DNA from: Lysobacterales bacterium
GTDB taxonomy: Bacteria > Pseudomonadota > Gammaproteobacteria > Xanthomonadales > SZUA-36
Length of the DNA: 7,337 bases
Direction of reading: 5' to 3'
NCBI GenBank assembly: GCA_026196445.1
Contig: JAPHTE010000246.1
Coordinates: 1-7,337 of the forward strand
The notes under the pieces: model-generated
Seen by the model: the letters and a program-made list of their open reading frames with translations, nothing else
Databases searched by the model: none
What the model was told of the DNA's origin: nothing
Made by a program: the position numbers and the translations under genes
In this document: piece after piece, positions 5,991-7,337 of the stretch
How positions within the stretch are numbered: the stretch's first letter is position 1
Layout: each line of letters opens with the position of its first letter

Positions 5991-7337
5991 GAATGCTGTA
6001 ATTCACCCAGAAACCGATATTTCGTCCCGGCGCATCGATGCCGGAGGCGTGCTCGCGGTAAGCTTTGCCGGTGAGGTTTTCAAGCCGCAACCCCAGTTTC
6101 AGAGCCGGGTTTACCTGCCAGTCCAATAGCAGGTTCAGGGTGCCCCAGCCGTCCGTTCCCGACGGGTCTATGCGGGGGTCCCTGATATCCCGTGGGCTCA
6201 GCCGGTCCTGGCTCGAGGCGAACAGCCAGTAGGGTTCGACGCGCCAATCGCCATTGATGAAATACTCGAGCCCCAGCTTACCGTTGAGCGGTGGGATGCG
6301 GTCGGCTGGAAATCCGGGCCCGTCCAGGTCCTGTTCTCTACCGTGGCTGTAGTTTGCCACTGCGTAGACGTTCAGGTTGCCCGTTGCTGCCCAGTACATG
6401 CCTGCTTCGAAGCCGTGGATTTTCACGTTATTGCGGTTTTCGCTGCGAATGATGTCGCGCCCGTCATCGCTTACTTCACCGGTATAAACAGAGGTGATCT
6501 TGTCGGAGTAATCCAGGTAGAAAGCGAATACTTCGAATTCGAGGTTGCCGGTTTCCGTCTTGAAGCCAAGGTCGTAGCTCCACACGCTTTCCGGGTCCAG
6601 GTCCGTGTTGGCAATATTGAAACGGTTACCGGGGCGCGGGCCGAGTGTCGCCAGATCAAATATATTGGGCGGACGGAAGCCCCGGCCGATGTTTGCAACC
6701 AGCTTGAAGTCAGGCGAAACCGGGTAGACCGCGTGGATGTCGCCGGTCAGGTCGGATGGTGACAAGTGGACAGCATCGTAGGTGTCGCTGGCTGGCAGAC
6801 GGATATTGAACCAGCTGTAACGCAGGCCGGTATTCAACTGCAAATGGCCCATTTCCGGCCATTCGGCAAACAGGTAAACCGCAGCGCTGTCCATCGAGGA
6901 ATTGTCCGGAAAGCGGCTCCTGGCCGTGGTTTTCGCAGCACTGTCAGAAAACCGGGAATATCGGCTGCTGTCCACCGCATCCGTGTAATATTCTCCACCC
7001 CACACCAATTGCGTACCGTTCGACACGGACGAGTTGAATTGCATGGTCAACCCGTCCAGTGTGCTGGCATTATTCTCGGTGATGATCTCGTCGCTGGCGT
7101 ATTCCTGGCTCAACCTGTCATCGGTAATGACCTGCCGCGCCAGGTTGGCTTCGAATTGATCAAACAACGCCGACTGTCCGTCCAGCCGTAAACGCGCGTG
7201 CAAAAGACTGCGGCGGTTGGGTTCGAAAAGGTATTGTTGCGCAGAAGGCTCAGTCTGCCCAAAGCCCGGCACCAGTTCGTCGTAACGTGGTGTAGACGGC
7301 TGTTCCATGGCCTGTGCCGACAGCATCAGGCTTGAGC
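5986..7337 (-). CDS. TonB-dependent outer-membrane receptor, barrel portion (partial, 5' end off window)
   Basis: About 450 codons of a reading frame still open at the right edge. Sequence before the Met codon at 7326 (SSL) is in frame, and there is no N-terminal plug domain or TonB box, so that Met is internal. Seen: TPRYDELVPGFG near the visible start, LLHARLRL, and alternating aromatic/polar beta strands throughout. Also visible are GRGFRPPNIFDL (about 6652-6687) followed by LDPE (about 6589-6600), which are hallmarks of TonB-dependent receptor barrels, and the final LRLENLTGKAYREH...GRNIGFWVNYSIP, a typical last-strand region. These proteins import iron chelates, haem, cobalamin or other nutrients using TonB-transduced energy. 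The substrate cannot be read from this part. The chain ends in Ile-Pro, not the usual terminal aromatic residue. It converges with metA, 8 nt apart, and there is no functional clue from that neighbour. Confidence 0.9.
   Translation of the reverse strand, partial: SSLMLSAQAMEQPSTPRYDELVPGFGQTEPSAQQYLFEPNRRSLLHARLRLDGQSALFDQFEANLARQVITDDRLSQEYASDEIITENNASTLDGLTMQFNSSVSNGTQLVWGGEYYTDAVDSSRYSRFSDSAAKTTARSRFPDNSSMDSAAVYLFAEWPEMGHLQLNTGLRYSWFNIRLPASDTYDAVHLSPSDLTGDIHAVYPVSPDFKLVANIGRGFRPPNIFDLATLGPRPGNRFNIANTDLDPESVWSYDLGFKTETGNLEFEVFAFYLDYSDKITSVYTGEVSDDGRDIIRSENRNNVKIHGFEAGMYWAATGNLNVYAVANYSHGREQDLDGPGFPADRIPPLNGKLGLEYFINGDWRVEPYWLFASSQDRLSPRDIRDPRIDPSGTDGWGTLNLLLDWQVNPALKLGLRLENLTGKAYREHASGIDAPGRNIGFWVNYSIP

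Noticed and set aside
5986..7326. The Met codon at 7326 as the true start of the TonB-dependent receptor, with SLMLSAQA as a signal peptide end.
   Set aside because: The frame continues upstream to the window edge, and the visible protein starts inside a barrel strand with no plug domain or TonB box, so the real start lies outside.

Overview
The window looks like a conserved chromosomal stretch of a gammaproteobacterium. The evidence is a class IIA fructose-bisphosphate aldolase and a MetA-type homoserine acyltransferase close to their E. coli counterparts in layout, a GspA/GspB type II secretion assembly pair, a TonB-dependent receptor (so a Gram-negative with an outer membrane), an FNR-type regulatory site, and moderately high GC with dense coding. 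I cannot name a genus. An anaerobically respiring or facultative, probably aquatic, lineage fits the multihaem cytochrome but is inference.

Left part (1-2929, all minus strand): gspA and gspB form a tight two-gene operon (11 nt apart). They are followed, after a 197-nt gap, by the start of a gene that runs off the left edge. That partial gene encodes a lipoprotein signal peptide, 17 collagen-like Gly-X-Y triplets and then a CxxCH haem-binding motif, the architecture of an outer-surface multihaem cytochrome of the OmcA/MtrC type. The gap contains a near-perfect FNR/Anr box, and a -10 element sits at exactly class II activation distance from it, pointing at the cytochrome gene.

Middle (2930-4879, plus strand): a divergent intergenic region carries a weak candidate promoter. 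It is followed by a small lipoprotein made almost entirely of 24-residue MORN-variant repeats, then, 11 nt later, by fbaA (glycolysis/gluconeogenesis), closed by a strong symmetrical terminator.

Right part (4880-7337): metA (methionine biosynthesis) begins only 24 nt after that terminator. It converges with the C-terminal two thirds or so of a TonB-dependent outer-membrane receptor whose 5' end lies beyond the right edge.

The genes are mostly independent housekeeping and envelope functions. The one functional link I consider plausible is between gspAB and the cytochrome: in Shewanella, surface decahaem cytochromes depend on type II secretion to reach the outside. No mobile element, CRISPR array or RNA gene was seen, and I do not find a new multi-gene system here. 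The most interesting items are the cytochrome with its collagen-like linker and its FNR promoter.
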